Assembly: GCF_918698155.1 (NCBI RefSeq) | Contig: NZ_CAKKLX010000013.1 | Span: forward strand, 1 to 64,000 | DNA: 64,000 nucleotides | DNA from: Roseomonas sp. CECT 9278 | GTDB taxonomy: Bacteria; Pseudomonadota; Alphaproteobacteria; Acetobacterales; Acetobacteraceae | Direction of reading: 5' to 3' | In this document: positions 1-7,686 of the stretch, piece after piece | Layout of the letters: each line of letters opens with the position of its first letter | Numbering within the stretch: position 1 is the stretch's first letter | Notes under the pieces: generated by a model | Seen by the model: the letters and a program-made list of their open reading frames with translations, nothing else | Told to the model about the DNA's origin: nothing | Databases searched by the model: none | Position numbers and translations under genes: made by a program

Positions 1-93
1 GGCGCGGCCTGGCGCCGCGCGGGCGGCCGGGCATGCGCCGGCGCGCCGCGCGCCGATGCCGGCGCGACGGCGGCGGCCGCTTCGCACCGTCGC

Positions 94-142
94 GGGCATC
101 TTCATCGGATCGGATGATTCCCCCCGGACGGGAACTGCTCTA
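94..142 (+). repeat. 49-bp dispersed repeat, copy 1
   Basis: The stretch starts GGGCATCTTCA and ends CTGCTCTA. It matches 55272-55320 at 41 of 49 positions and, more weakly, 33520-33568, with no length difference between the three. Its core is a near-palindrome (TCATC, GATC, GATGA), followed by a TTCCC/GGGAA hairpin. It lies 39 bp before the metallophosphoesterase start. Bases 1-93 to its left show nothing I can assign. Confidence 0.6.
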
Positions 143-180
143 CGCCGCACCGTCAGGACGCATATCCCCGGAGGGCGCGC

Positions 181-936
181 ATGAAGCTGGCGGTCATCAC
201 CGACATCCATGGCAATGTCGCCGCGCTGCGGGCGGCGCTGGCGGATATCGCGGCGCGTGGGATCGACAACGTGGTCTGCCTGGGAGACATCGCCTCCGGC
301 GCAGCCTGGCCGCGCGAGACGGTGGAACTGCTGCAGGACCGTGGCGTGCCATCCATCCGCGGCAATCACGACCGCTGGATCAGCGAGCGCGAGGGCGATG
401 CGCTGACCGGCCAGGACCGCCACGCCCATGCCGAGCTCTCGGCAGCGCAGCGCGACTGGCTGATGGCGCTGCCGCCGCTGCTGGAACCTGCCCCCGGCGT
501 GCTGGCCTGCCACGGCACGCCGCACTCCGACGTGCAGAACCTGATCGAGGAAGTCGTCGAGGGGCGGTTGCGCGAGGCGCCGATGGCGGTGCTCCGCGAA
601 CGCCTGGGCGAAGCGGGCATGGCCGCGCGCGTGGTGCTGTGCGGGCACAGCCATCGCGCGGCGATGGTGCAGGTGCCCGGCGGGCCGCTGGTGGTGAACC
701 CCGGCAGTTGCGGGCTGCCGGGCTTCCGCATTTCGCGCGAACCGGCGCACCGCCAGGAAGCCGGCACGCCACATGCGCGCTACGCCGTGCTGCACCTGGA
801 TGGCGAGGCGGTCGGCGTCGAGCTGCTGGCGCTGCGCTACGACTGGGATGCCGCGGCCCGGCGCGCCGAGGAACTGGGCTTCGGCGCCGCCTGGCCGCAT
901 GTCATCCGCACCGGCCTGCTGCCCGAGAGCGCGTGA
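181..936 (+). CDS. Calcineurin-like metallophosphoesterase (YfcE/DevR-type family)
   Basis: The 251-residue protein shows the ordered metal-binding motifs of the calcineurin-like phosphoesterase fold: DIHGN at residues 8-12, GD at 35-36, GNHD at 61-64, a histidine at 111 in CHGTP, and GHSH at 155-158. These normally bind two divalent metal ions for hydrolysis of phosphomono- or diesters. There is no signal peptide, so it should be cytoplasmic. The ATG follows a GGAGG-like ribosome site. The family includes cyclic nucleotide phosphodiesterases and phosphatases, and the substrate cannot be read from sequence. It stands alone on the plus strand, 114 bp before the next gene. Confidence 0.85.
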   Translation: MKLAVITDIHGNVAALRAALADIAARGIDNVVCLGDIASGAAWPRETVELLQDRGVPSIRGNHDRWISEREGDALTGQDRHAHAELSAAQRDWLMALPPLLEPAPGVLACHGTPHSDVQNLIEEVVEGRLREAPMAVLRERLGEAGMAARVVLCGHSHRAAMVQVPGGPLVVNPGSCGLPGFRISREPAHRQEAGTPHARYAVLHLDGEAVGVELLALRYDWDAAARRAEELGFGAAWPHVIRTGLLPESA

Positions 937-1050
937 ACCGCGCGGCCGCGGCGTCTTGATTCAGGTCAAGACGCCGCGCCCACGCAGCGCGCAAGATGCT
1001 GGCCGGACGCAACGCCCGGCAGGCGCGGCCAGCGGCAGGGGAGCAAGGAT

Positions 1051-1503
1051 ATGAACCTCACGGCGGACAATCTCAGCGCCCAGGCGATCTGGGACATGAT
1101 GGCGCAGACCCGCAAGGCGGCGCAGGACGAGGCCCTTGCGCATGAGGCCGCCGCCAAGGCCGAGCGGGAGGCGATCCGCGAGGCCTTCAAGGACCGCGAG
1201 GTGCAGCCCGAGGCAATGGAGCGCATCGCCACGGCGGTGCGGCGCGCCGTCGCGAATGGCGACAAGCGCGTGCTGGTGCTGCAGTTTCCGTCGGAATGGC
1301 TGCCCGATTCCGGGCGCGGCATCACCTCGCACGACCCGAACTGGCACGAGCGGCTGGAGGGCTTCCCCCGGCGCGCCTTCGACTTCTACCAGGCGGAACT
1401 CGCCCCGCGCGGCTTCCAGCTGCAGGTCGAGATCCTCGACTGGCCGGGCGGAATGCCCGGCGAGGTCGGATGGTTCCTGAGCTGGAAACAGCCGGAAGGC
1501 TGA
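1051..1503 (+). CDS. Conserved hypothetical protein
   Basis: This 150-residue soluble protein has no domain that I recognise. Its first half is rich in Ala, Glu, Lys and Arg and is probably helical (residues 10-75). Its second half has a compact, aromatic-rich sequence including VLVLQFPSEWLPDSG and ending DWPGGMPGEVGWFLSWK, which suggests a small alpha/beta domain. No signal peptide or membrane segment is present. A GGGAGCAAGG ribosome site precedes the ATG. It sits 35 bp upstream of the PPK2 gene on the same strand, so the two may be co-transcribed. Coding status is supported by the ribosome site, composition and spacing. Confidence 0.7.
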   Translation: MNLTADNLSAQAIWDMMAQTRKAAQDEALAHEAAAKAEREAIREAFKDREVQPEAMERIATAVRRAVANGDKRVLVLQFPSEWLPDSGRGITSHDPNWHERLEGFPRRAFDFYQAELAPRGFQLQVEILDWPGGMPGEVGWFLSWKQPEG

Positions 1504-1538
1504 GGCGGCGCGAGGCGCGGCAGGGACGGGAGGCGGCG

Positions 1539-2438
1539 ATGGGGCGCAAGCAGGACGCGCGCAGGCAGGACGCAGGCAAGCAGGATGCGCGCAAGCGCCG
1601 CGCGACCGCGGCCGAGGCGCCGGCGCAACCCTCGCCCTTCAGGGCGGATGGACGGCTGTCGCGCAAGGCCTATGAGCAGGCGCTGCGCCCGCTGCATGTC
1701 GAGCTGGTGTCGCTGCAACGCTGGGTGCAGGCGACCGGCGCCAAGGTCTGCATCCTGTTCGAGGGCCGCGACGGCGCCGGCAAGGGCGGCACCATCAAGG
1801 CCATCACCGAGCGCGTCAGCCCGCGCGTGTTCCGCGTGATGGCGCTGCCCGCGCCGACCGAGCGCGAGAAGTCGCAGATGTACGTCCAGCGCTACATCCC
1901 GCATCTGCCGGCGGCGGGCGAGGTCGTGATCTTCGACCGGTCCTGGTACAACCGCGCCGGCGTCGAGCGCGTCATGGGCTTCGCCACCGAACAGCAGGTC
2001 ACGCGCTTCCTGCAGATGGCCCCCGCCATCGAGAAGGCGATCGTGGAGTCCGGCGTGATCCTGCTGAAATACTGGCTGGAGGTCGGCATGCAGGAGCAGA
2101 CGCGCCGGCTCGAGGCGCGCATCGAGGACGGGCGGAAGCTGTGGAAGCTCTCGCCCATGGACCTGAAGTCCTACAGCCGCTGGTACGACTATTCGCGCGC
2201 CCGGGATGCGATGTTCCACGCCACCGATACCGCCTGGGCGCCGTGGTTCGTCGCGCATTCGGACGACAAGAAGCGCGCGCGGCTGAACATCATCCGCCAC
2301 CTGCTGCGCCAGATCCCTTATGAGGCGCCCCGGCGCGACAGGATCGAACTGCCCCGGCGCCAGAAGCAGGGCGACTACGTCGAACCGGCGTATCCGTGGA
2401 AGCTGGTGGCCGACACGCTGGGCGCGGCGCCGACCTGA
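1539..2438 (+). CDS. ppk2: Polyphosphate kinase 2 (PPK2 family)
   Basis: The predicted 299-residue protein is a single-domain PPK2, which transfers phosphate between inorganic polyphosphate and nucleoside diphosphates or monophosphates. The P-loop GRDGAGKGG is at residues 76-84, and the Walker B/lid region with IFDRSWYNRAGVERV is at about 131-145, both diagnostic. The first 35 residues are a Lys/Arg/Gln-rich tail. I chose the ATG after GGGAGGCGGCG rather than a longer upstream frame, which would overlap the preceding gene. Class (ADP versus AMP preference) cannot be settled by eye. A hairpin-rich segment follows the stop. Confidence 0.92.
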   Translation: MGRKQDARRQDAGKQDARKRRATAAEAPAQPSPFRADGRLSRKAYEQALRPLHVELVSLQRWVQATGAKVCILFEGRDGAGKGGTIKAITERVSPRVFRVMALPAPTEREKSQMYVQRYIPHLPAAGEVVIFDRSWYNRAGVERVMGFATEQQVTRFLQMAPAIEKAIVESGVILLKYWLEVGMQEQTRRLEARIEDGRKLWKLSPMDLKSYSRWYDYSRARDAMFHATDTAWAPWFVAHSDDKKRARLNIIRHLLRQIPYEAPRRDRIELPRRQKQGDYVEPAYPWKLVADTLGAAPT

Positions 2439-2477
2439 ACCCGGCCAGGGGTCGCGCCGGGCGGCGCGTCCTGACCT

Positions 2478-2554
2478 CCGGCGCCGGCCCGCCCCGGCGA
2501 CCCGGCGAGGGTAAGCTGGATGGGTGGCCGGGGGGGATGGACGGCCGGTGCCGG
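2478..2554. terminator. Hairpin between convergent genes (long-hairpin family)
   Basis: Imperfect inverted repeat between the convergent PPK2 and PanE-like genes. The outer arms CCGGCGCCGGCC and GGCCGGTGCCGG pair through one G-T wobble. On the minus strand, the segment with GGCACCGGCC and CCGGCCACCCAT resembles the hairpin at 62818-62913, so the two probably share origin. There is no T tract. A role as a bidirectional terminator is inferred. Confidence 0.5.
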
Positions 2555-2583
2555 CAGTCTCAAACGGTGTCCCGGACCGACGC

Positions 2584-3573
2584 TCAGCCCGCCGGTGAAT
2601 ACAGCCCCGCCGCGCGCGCCGCCTGCGTCGCCAGCCGCGCCGTCAGTTCGAAGACCGGCATCGGCACGCCCGCCTGGCGCGCCAGGTCGAGCGGCACGGT
2701 GAACAGCGCGTCGATCTCCATCGCGCGGCCCAGTTCGAGGTCCTGCAGGATGGACGGCTTGTGCGCGATCATCGCCGAGCGCTGCATCCGCGCCTGCGCC
2801 GAGGTCGCGAGGTCGTGGCCATGGGCCTGCGCCAGCGCCGCCCCTTCCTCGGCGATCGCGATGGCCGCGGCATAGACCGCGGGGTCCGCCAGCGTGGTCA
2901 TCATGTCCGAGCGCGAGAGGATGCACAGCGGCCCGCTGGTCAGGTTGCCCATCAGCTTGCCCCACACGCGATGGCGGATATCGGTGACCACCGGGCAGGG
3001 CATGCCGCCGGCCTCGATGGCCTGCGCGATGGCTTGCGCGCGTGGCGTGACGGTGCCGTCGGGTTCGCCGAGGAACAGGCGGATGTCGGCGTGCTCGGAC
3101 TTCACCACGCCGGGCTCGATGACGGCGCTGGCGGAATACACGACGCCGCCCAGCGTGCGGTGGATGCTGATCTCGCGCTCGATCCGCGCGCCGGGGTCGA
3201 GCAGCGGGATGCGCTCCCCGTCGCGTTCGCCGCCATGGCGCAGGAAGTACCACCAGGGGATGCCGTTGGTGACGAAGGCGACCGGCGTGTCGGGGCCGAG
3301 CAGGGGCGCGATGGCGCGCGCCGCGGCGGGCAGCGCGGGGACCTTGGTGGTGACCAGCACGGCATCGACCGGGCCGACCTCGGCCGCGGTGGCGAAGGCC
3401 TCCACGCGCACCGTGCGGGTGCCGTCATGGGCGTGCAGGGTGATGCCCCGTTCACGCATGGCATCGAGGTGCGGGCCGCGCGCGACGACGGCGACATCGG
3501 CCCCGCCGAGCGCGGCGCGGGTCGCGAGGTGGCTGCCGATGGCGCCGGCGCCGAAGACGCAGATGCGGGTCAT
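2584..3573 (-). CDS. Ketopantoate reductase family protein (PanE/ApbA-like)
   Basis: The 329-residue protein begins with a Rossmann dinucleotide motif, VFGAGAIGSHLA (GxGxxG at residues 8-13). The C-terminal half has the family lysine in VWGKLMGNL and the helical ketopantoate reductase domain. PanE reduces 2-dehydropantoate to pantoate with NADPH in CoA synthesis. Many paralogues of this family act on other 2-keto acids, and with no other pantothenate genes nearby I would not assign panE. A longer frame exists upstream, but the GxGxxG placement and a GGGAGG-type site just before this ATG fix the start. Downstream of creatininase on the same strand, 97 bp away. Confidence 0.85.
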   Translation of the reverse strand: MTRICVFGAGAIGSHLATRAALGGADVAVVARGPHLDAMRERGITLHAHDGTRTVRVEAFATAAEVGPVDAVLVTTKVPALPAAARAIAPLLGPDTPVAFVTNGIPWWYFLRHGGERDGERIPLLDPGARIEREISIHRTLGGVVYSASAVIEPGVVKSEHADIRLFLGEPDGTVTPRAQAIAQAIEAGGMPCPVVTDIRHRVWGKLMGNLTSGPLCILSRSDMMTTLADPAVYAAAIAIAEEGAALAQAHGHDLATSAQARMQRSAMIAHKPSILQDLELGRAMEIDALFTVPLDLARQAGVPMPVFELTARLATQAARAAGLYSPAG

Positions 3574-3670
3574 GGGGTGGTCCTTGGCGGGAGGGAGGGC
3601 GGCGCGGTGCCGCGCGGGCATGCCGCCGCCGCGCCGCGCGGGGCGGCGGTGGCGCGGCGCGGCCGGGGTG

Positions 3671-4459
3671 TCACGCCGCGTGGTCGCGCAGTTGCATGCA
3701 CATGGCCGCGCCGGCGGCGACCAGGCGGTCGGTGATGGCGCGGCCATGCGCGGCGTTGGCGGCGCGCGGGTCGGGCGCGGCGACGCCGCCGGGGGCGACT
3801 TCCTCGACCCACATCGGCACGGCGAAATCCACGCCATGGCTGCGGACGGCGCCGAAGCCGGTCGGCGGCAGGCCAAGATAGGGGCCGGTGGGCTGGCGCG
3901 GGCGCGCCTGGTCGGGGCGGCACAGGTCGGGGCGCAGGTGCATCGTCACGGAGGCCACGGGGTCGCCGCCATGGCCGAAACGCTCGGCCGCGCCGCCGAG
4001 TTCGGCGTGCAGCTTGCCCGCTTCGCGCCACAGGTGCAGGGCGGGGATGATGACGCCGTGGCGGTGGCGCGCGGTGCGGGCGGCGGCCTCCGCCGGGCCG
4101 ATCGTGCCGGCATGGCCGTTGACGATCAGGATGGATCGCGTGCCGGTGCGGATGAAGGCCTCGGCGGTTTCCTCGATGACGGCGGTGAGTGTCGGGATCG
4201 ACAGGGTGATGCCGCCCGCCACGCCGGCGAAGAAATCCTCGCCGCCGAAGGGGATGGCGGGGGCGACCAGGGCGTCGGCCCCCAGCGCCAGGGCTGCGGC
4301 GGCGATGCGCGCGGCGATCTCCTCCGCCACCAGGTAGTCGCCCATCGGCAGGGCGGGCCCGTGGGTTTCCAGGCTGCCCATGGGCAGGATGGCGACGGCG
4401 CCGGCGGCGAGGCGCGCGGCGACCTCGGGGGCGGTGATCTCGGCGATGCGATGGGTCAT
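3671..4459 (-). CDS. Creatininase family amidohydrolase
   Basis: The 262-residue protein has the creatininase-family layout: an N-terminal MGSLETHGPALPMGDYL block (residues about 27-43) with the metal-binding Glu, His and Asp, then PAIPFGGEDFF, and a central ILIVNGHAG motif. Members hydrolyse cyclic amides such as creatinine or act in cofactor pathways (MftE, ArfB), usually with two metal ions. The exact substrate is unknown. It is cytoplasmic by sequence. A separate promoter is likely because an intrinsic terminator (4517-4550) lies between it and the upstream M20 gene. Its neighbours (PanE-like reductase, M20 amidohydrolase) suggest catabolism of an amide or carbamoyl compound. Confidence 0.82.
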   Translation of the reverse strand: MTHRIAEITAPEVAARLAAGAVAILPMGSLETHGPALPMGDYLVAEEIAARIAAAALALGADALVAPAIPFGGEDFFAGVAGGITLSIPTLTAVIEETAEAFIRTGTRSILIVNGHAGTIGPAEAAARTARHRHGVIIPALHLWREAGKLHAELGGAAERFGHGGDPVASVTMHLRPDLCRPDQARPRQPTGPYLGLPPTGFGAVRSHGVDFAVPMWVEEVAPGGVAAPDPRAANAAHGRAITDRLVAAGAAMCMQLRDHAA

Positions 4460-4516
4460 CGCGGCTCCTGGAAGTTGGGCGGGGGCTGCCCCCCGACGTC
4501 AGTCCCCAGGTCCCAG

Positions 4517-4550
4517 AAAAAGGAGGGGGTTCGGGGGAGTTCCCTCCCCC
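4517..4550 (-). terminator. Intrinsic terminator of the M20 gene
   Basis: On the minus strand, just after the M20 stop, GGGGGAG GGAA CTCCCCC forms a strong hairpin. A CCCTCC block that can extend the pairing follows, then TTTTT. The stem followed by T5 is the typical rho-independent form and separates this gene from the creatininase gene downstream. A second GC hairpin (GGGGG.CTG.CCCCC type) lies at about 4482-4497. Confidence 0.7.
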
Positions 4551-4563
4551 GACCTTCCTTCAC

Positions 4564-5739
4564 CTAGGCCAGCAGGTCCAGCGCCGCCCGCGACAGCGCC
4601 TGCACCCCCAGTTCGATGCAGCGTTCATCCGGCTGGTAGAAGGCGTTGTGCAGCCGGTCGTCGCGCCCCGGCGCGCCGGAGCCGATGCGGAGTTGGAAGG
4701 CCGGCGCGCGGGCGGCGAATTCGGCGAAGTCCTCGGCGCCCATGGACGGTTCGCCTTCCTGCGGTGCCGCGCCCATCTGGCGCGCGACGGCGGCGATGAC
4801 GGGGTCCAGCACGCGGTCGTCATTCACCAGCGGCGGGACCTTGCGCACGTAGGTCATGGCGCATGTCACGCGCAGGCCGAGCGCGATGCCGTCGGCCAGG
4901 CGCTGCAGCGCGGCTTCCGCGGTGTCGCGCGCGGCGGGGTGCAGGGTGCGCACGGTGCCCTTCAGCTGCACGCGCTCGGGGATGATGTTGTAGGTGGTGC
5001 CGCCGGCGATCATGCCGACGGTGACGACCGCGGGGTGCAGCGGCTTGATCTCCCGGCTGACGACGGTTTGCGCCTGCGCGATGAACTGCGCCGCGGCGAC
5101 GATGGGGTCGACCGCCGCGTAGGGGTGCGCGGCGTGGCCCGACTTGCCCTGCACCACCAGGTCGAAGCGGTCCGAGGCCGCGAGGCAGGCGCCGCGCACG
5201 AAGCCGAAGGTCCCGACCGGCATGTCGGGGTGGTTGTGGAAGCCGATCGCCATGTCGGCGCCATCGGCGGCGCCGTCGGCGATCATGGCGGCGGCGCCTT
5301 CCAGCACTTCCTCGGCGGGCTGGAACACCAGGCGGACGGTGCCGGCGATCTGCGGCGCGAGGTCGCGCAGCACGGCGGCGACGCCGAGCAGCGTGGCGGT
5401 GTGGATGTCGTGGCCGCAGGCGTGCATCTGGCCGTCGATGGTGCTGGCGAAGGCGATGCCGGTCTCCTCGTGGATCGGCAGCGCATCCATGTCGGCGCGG
5501 ATCAGCAGGGTCGGGCCGGGGCGGCCGCCGGCGATCTCGCCGACCACGCTGGTGATGCCGACACCGGTGCGATGCGCGATGCCCAGCCGCGCGAGTTCGG
5601 CGGCGACGATGCCCGCGGTGCGTGTCTCCTGGAAGGCGAGTTCGGGCACGCGGTGGATGTCGCGGCGCAGTTCGACGAGATGCGGCGCGATGGCGGCGGC
5701 GGCGTCGCGGATGATGCGCTGGGGGTCGTTCGGGATCAT
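4564..5739 (-). CDS. M20 family amidohydrolase (hippurate hydrolase/amidohydrolase type)
   Basis: The 391-residue protein is an M20D-type metal-dependent amidohydrolase. Visible ligands are Asp83 in RADMDALP, the diagnostic MHACGHDIHTA with Cys108 and His110, PAEE at about 141-144, and a His in FHNHPD. The lid domain starts near GKSGHAAHPYAAVDPI. Relatives cleave N-acyl amino acids, hippurate or indole-3-acetyl amino acids. There is no signal peptide. The frame continues upstream through the tandem repeat, but I start at the ATG before IPNDPQ because homologues begin around here. The gene diverges from the tct operon, so regulation could be shared across the 302-bp spacer. Confidence 0.88.
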   Translation of the reverse strand: MIPNDPQRIIRDAAAAIAPHLVELRRDIHRVPELAFQETRTAGIVAAELARLGIAHRTGVGITSVVGEIAGGRPGPTLLIRADMDALPIHEETGIAFASTIDGQMHACGHDIHTATLLGVAAVLRDLAPQIAGTVRLVFQPAEEVLEGAAAMIADGAADGADMAIGFHNHPDMPVGTFGFVRGACLAASDRFDLVVQGKSGHAAHPYAAVDPIVAAAQFIAQAQTVVSREIKPLHPAVVTVGMIAGGTTYNIIPERVQLKGTVRTLHPAARDTAEAALQRLADGIALGLRVTCAMTYVRKVPPLVNDDRVLDPVIAAVARQMGAAPQEGEPSMGAEDFAEFAARAPAFQLRIGSGAPGRDDRLHNAFYQPDERCIELGVQALSRAALDLLA

Positions 5740-5892
5740 GGTCGGTATCCGCTGCCGTGAAAGGTGAGAAGGCATGGGCCTGCGCCGCGCCCGGGCAAGC
5801 GCCGTCGCAGCCTGCCCGCAACGCGTCGGCGCTGCCCAGCTGCATCCTGCATGCTGCGCGAGGATTGCGCACGCGCCGCCGGCGACCACTGC

Positions 5893-5988
5893 CTGCGAAG
5901 CTTGCTGCCGCGCCGCTTGCGAACCCTGTTCCCGCGCCGCTTGCGAACCCTGTTCCCGCGCCGCTTGCGAACCCTGTTCCCGCGCCGC
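5893..5988. repeat. 24-bp tandem repeat in divergent spacer
   Basis: Three identical 24-bp units (5917-5940, 5941-5964, 5965-5988) start TTGCGAACCCTG and end CCCGCGCCGC. A diverged unit precedes them (5893-5916) and a 6-bp partial one follows. Because 24 is divisible by three, the minus frame upstream of the M20 gene would read as EQGSQAAR repeats, but no homology supports translation. The rest of the 5740-6041 spacer must carry the divergent promoters, though I could not place them. Confidence 0.85.
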
Positions 5989-6041
5989 TTGCGACGACAC
6001 ATCCCCCATGCCATAGGGCAGCCAGACACTTGGGAGGCAAG

Positions 6042-7025
6042 ATGTCCTGGACGCTCCGCCGGCGCTCGCTGCTGGCCGGTTCCGCATTGGCTGTGGCGGC
6101 AGCGCAGCAGGCGCGCGCGCAATCCGGTGCGTGGCCGTCGCAGCCGATCCGCCTGGTGGTTCCCTTCGCGCCCGGCGGCACGACCGACCTGGTCGCGCGC
6201 CTGCTGGCGGCCGGGCTGCAGGAACGCCTCGGCGTGTCCCTGGTGGTCGAGAACCGCGCCGGCGCCGGTGCCACCGTGGGCAGCGAGATGGTCGCGCGCG
6301 CCGCGCCCGATGGCTACACGCTGGTGATGTCCAACATCGCGAGCCACGCGATCAGCCCCGCCGTCTATCGCGGGCGCATCCGCTATGACGCGGTGACCGA
6401 CTTCGCGCATGTCGCGCTTGTGGTGTCGAACCCGACCGTGTGGGTGGCCAATCCGCGCGCCGGCATCCGCACGCTGGCCGATGCCGCCGCCCGGGCACGC
6501 AGCGCCAGCGGCCTCGATGTCGCGACATCGGGCGCGGGGTCGTCGAACCACCTGATGGTCGTGCGCATGGGCCAGCTGGTTGGCCGCGAGCTGAACCACA
6601 TCCCGTTCCGCGGCGCCGGCCCGGCCATGCAGGCGGTGATCGCCGGCCAGGTGCCGATGATGTCGGACAGCCTGCCGTCGTCGGTCAATCACATCCGGCA
6701 GGGGTCGGTGATCGCGGTCGCCATGGCCTCGGCCCAGCGCCACCCGGCCTTCCCGGACGTGCCGACTTTCCGCGAGCAGGGCTTCGACCTGGCCAGCGAT
6801 TCATGGTTCGGGCTGTCGGCGCCGGCCGGCACGCCGCCCGCGGTGGTCGAAAGGCTGAACCGCGAGACGCGCGCCGTCCTGGCGGACCCCGCCATCCGGG
6901 CACGCTTCGCGGAGCTGGGCGGGACGCCCGGCGACATGACGGCCGAGGGTTACGGCGAATTCGTGCGTCGGGAGGTGGCGCTCTGGGCGCCGCTGGTGCA
7001 GGCTTCCGGCGCGACGCCGGACTGA
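6042..7025 (+). CDS. tctC: Tripartite tricarboxylate transporter binding protein TctC (Bug family)
   Basis: The 327-residue periplasmic protein captures a small organic acid for the TctAB permease. It has a twin-arginine-like signal (RRRSLLAG at residues 6-13) with cleavage likely after QQARA. The Bug-family ligand loop VPFAPGGTTD follows shortly after the mature N-terminus, and PDGYTLV marks the second conserved loop. The start is set by GGGAGGC just before the ATG. It is the only Bug in the window followed directly by permease genes (TctB 46 bp downstream, then TctA), so it is the best candidate for a working three-part transporter. The ligand is unknown. Confidence 0.92.
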   Translation: MSWTLRRRSLLAGSALAVAAAQQARAQSGAWPSQPIRLVVPFAPGGTTDLVARLLAAGLQERLGVSLVVENRAGAGATVGSEMVARAAPDGYTLVMSNIASHAISPAVYRGRIRYDAVTDFAHVALVVSNPTVWVANPRAGIRTLADAAARARSASGLDVATSGAGSSNHLMVVRMGQLVGRELNHIPFRGAGPAMQAVIAGQVPMMSDSLPSSVNHIRQGSVIAVAMASAQRHPAFPDVPTFREQGFDLASDSWFGLSAPAGTPPAVVERLNRETRAVLADPAIRARFAELGGTPGDMTAEGYGEFVRREVALWAPLVQASGATPD

Positions 7026-7071
7026 TCTCGACGTTTGGGGCAGGCATTTTGACTGGGGTGGACGAACAAGC

Positions 7072-7668
7072 ATGAAGCTCAACACCAAGGACATCATCTC
7101 CGGGGCAATCCTGATCGCCATCGCGGTGGTCGGCCTGTGGCTCAACATGGACCACAACATGGGATCGGCGCGGCGCATGGGGCCGGGCTACATGCCCTTC
7201 CTCGCCCTCGCGATCCTGGGCGGTCTGGGCGCCCTGGCGCTGTTCTTCGGCTTGTTCAACGGGCCCGACCCGCTGGCGCGCTGGACCTCGCAGGAGATCA
7301 TCTTCCTGATCGGCGGCGCCGTGGCCGGCACCGCGGCCGGGCTGGTGGCGGCGCGGATGGGCGGCTGGCCCGCGGCGGGATGGAATTCGCTGGGCATCGG
7401 CCTGTTCGTCGGCTGCCTGGTGCCGTCGATCGTGAAGTCGTGGCGACCGCTGTTCCTGATCAGCGCCGCCTTCTCGCTGTTCGGGCTGATCCTGGAGCCG
7501 CTCGGCCTGATGGCGGCGATCGCGCTGTCGGTCATCCTGTCGGCCTTCGCCGACGAGACGCACAAGCCGGTCGGCGTGGTGGGGCTCGTCGCCTTCCTCT
7601 GTGTGCTCTGCTACGCCGTGTTCATCTACGAGCTCGATATCCGCGTGCCGGTCTGGCCGCAGTTCTGA
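7072..7668 (+). CDS. tctB: Tripartite tricarboxylate transporter small membrane subunit TctB
   Basis: The 198-residue integral membrane protein has about four hydrophobic segments (roughly residues 8-25, 41-60, 77-100 and 127-185 including a double segment). It carries the family pattern GPGYMPFLALAILGGLGA after the first segment. TctB is the small subunit that partners the large TctA permease and depends on the TctC binding protein. Position between tctC and tctA, with 18 bp to tctA, supports the assignment as strongly as the sequence, which is poorly conserved in this family. Confidence 0.9.
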   Translation: MKLNTKDIISGAILIAIAVVGLWLNMDHNMGSARRMGPGYMPFLALAILGGLGALALFFGLFNGPDPLARWTSQEIIFLIGGAVAGTAAGLVAARMGGWPAAGWNSLGIGLFVGCLVPSIVKSWRPLFLISAAFSLFGLILEPLGLMAAIALSVILSAFADETHKPVGVVGLVAFLCVLCYAVFIYELDIRVPVWPQF

Positions 7669-7686
7669 CCGAAGGGACCGGCTGAC

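Noticed and set aside
1-93. N- or C-terminal part of a gene at the left edge
   Set aside because: Open frames exist, but none has a recognisable motif or ribosome site.
2584-3573. Confident assignment as panE of pantothenate synthesis
   Set aside because: The family has many paralogues and no pantothenate gene is close. Neighbours suggest catabolism.
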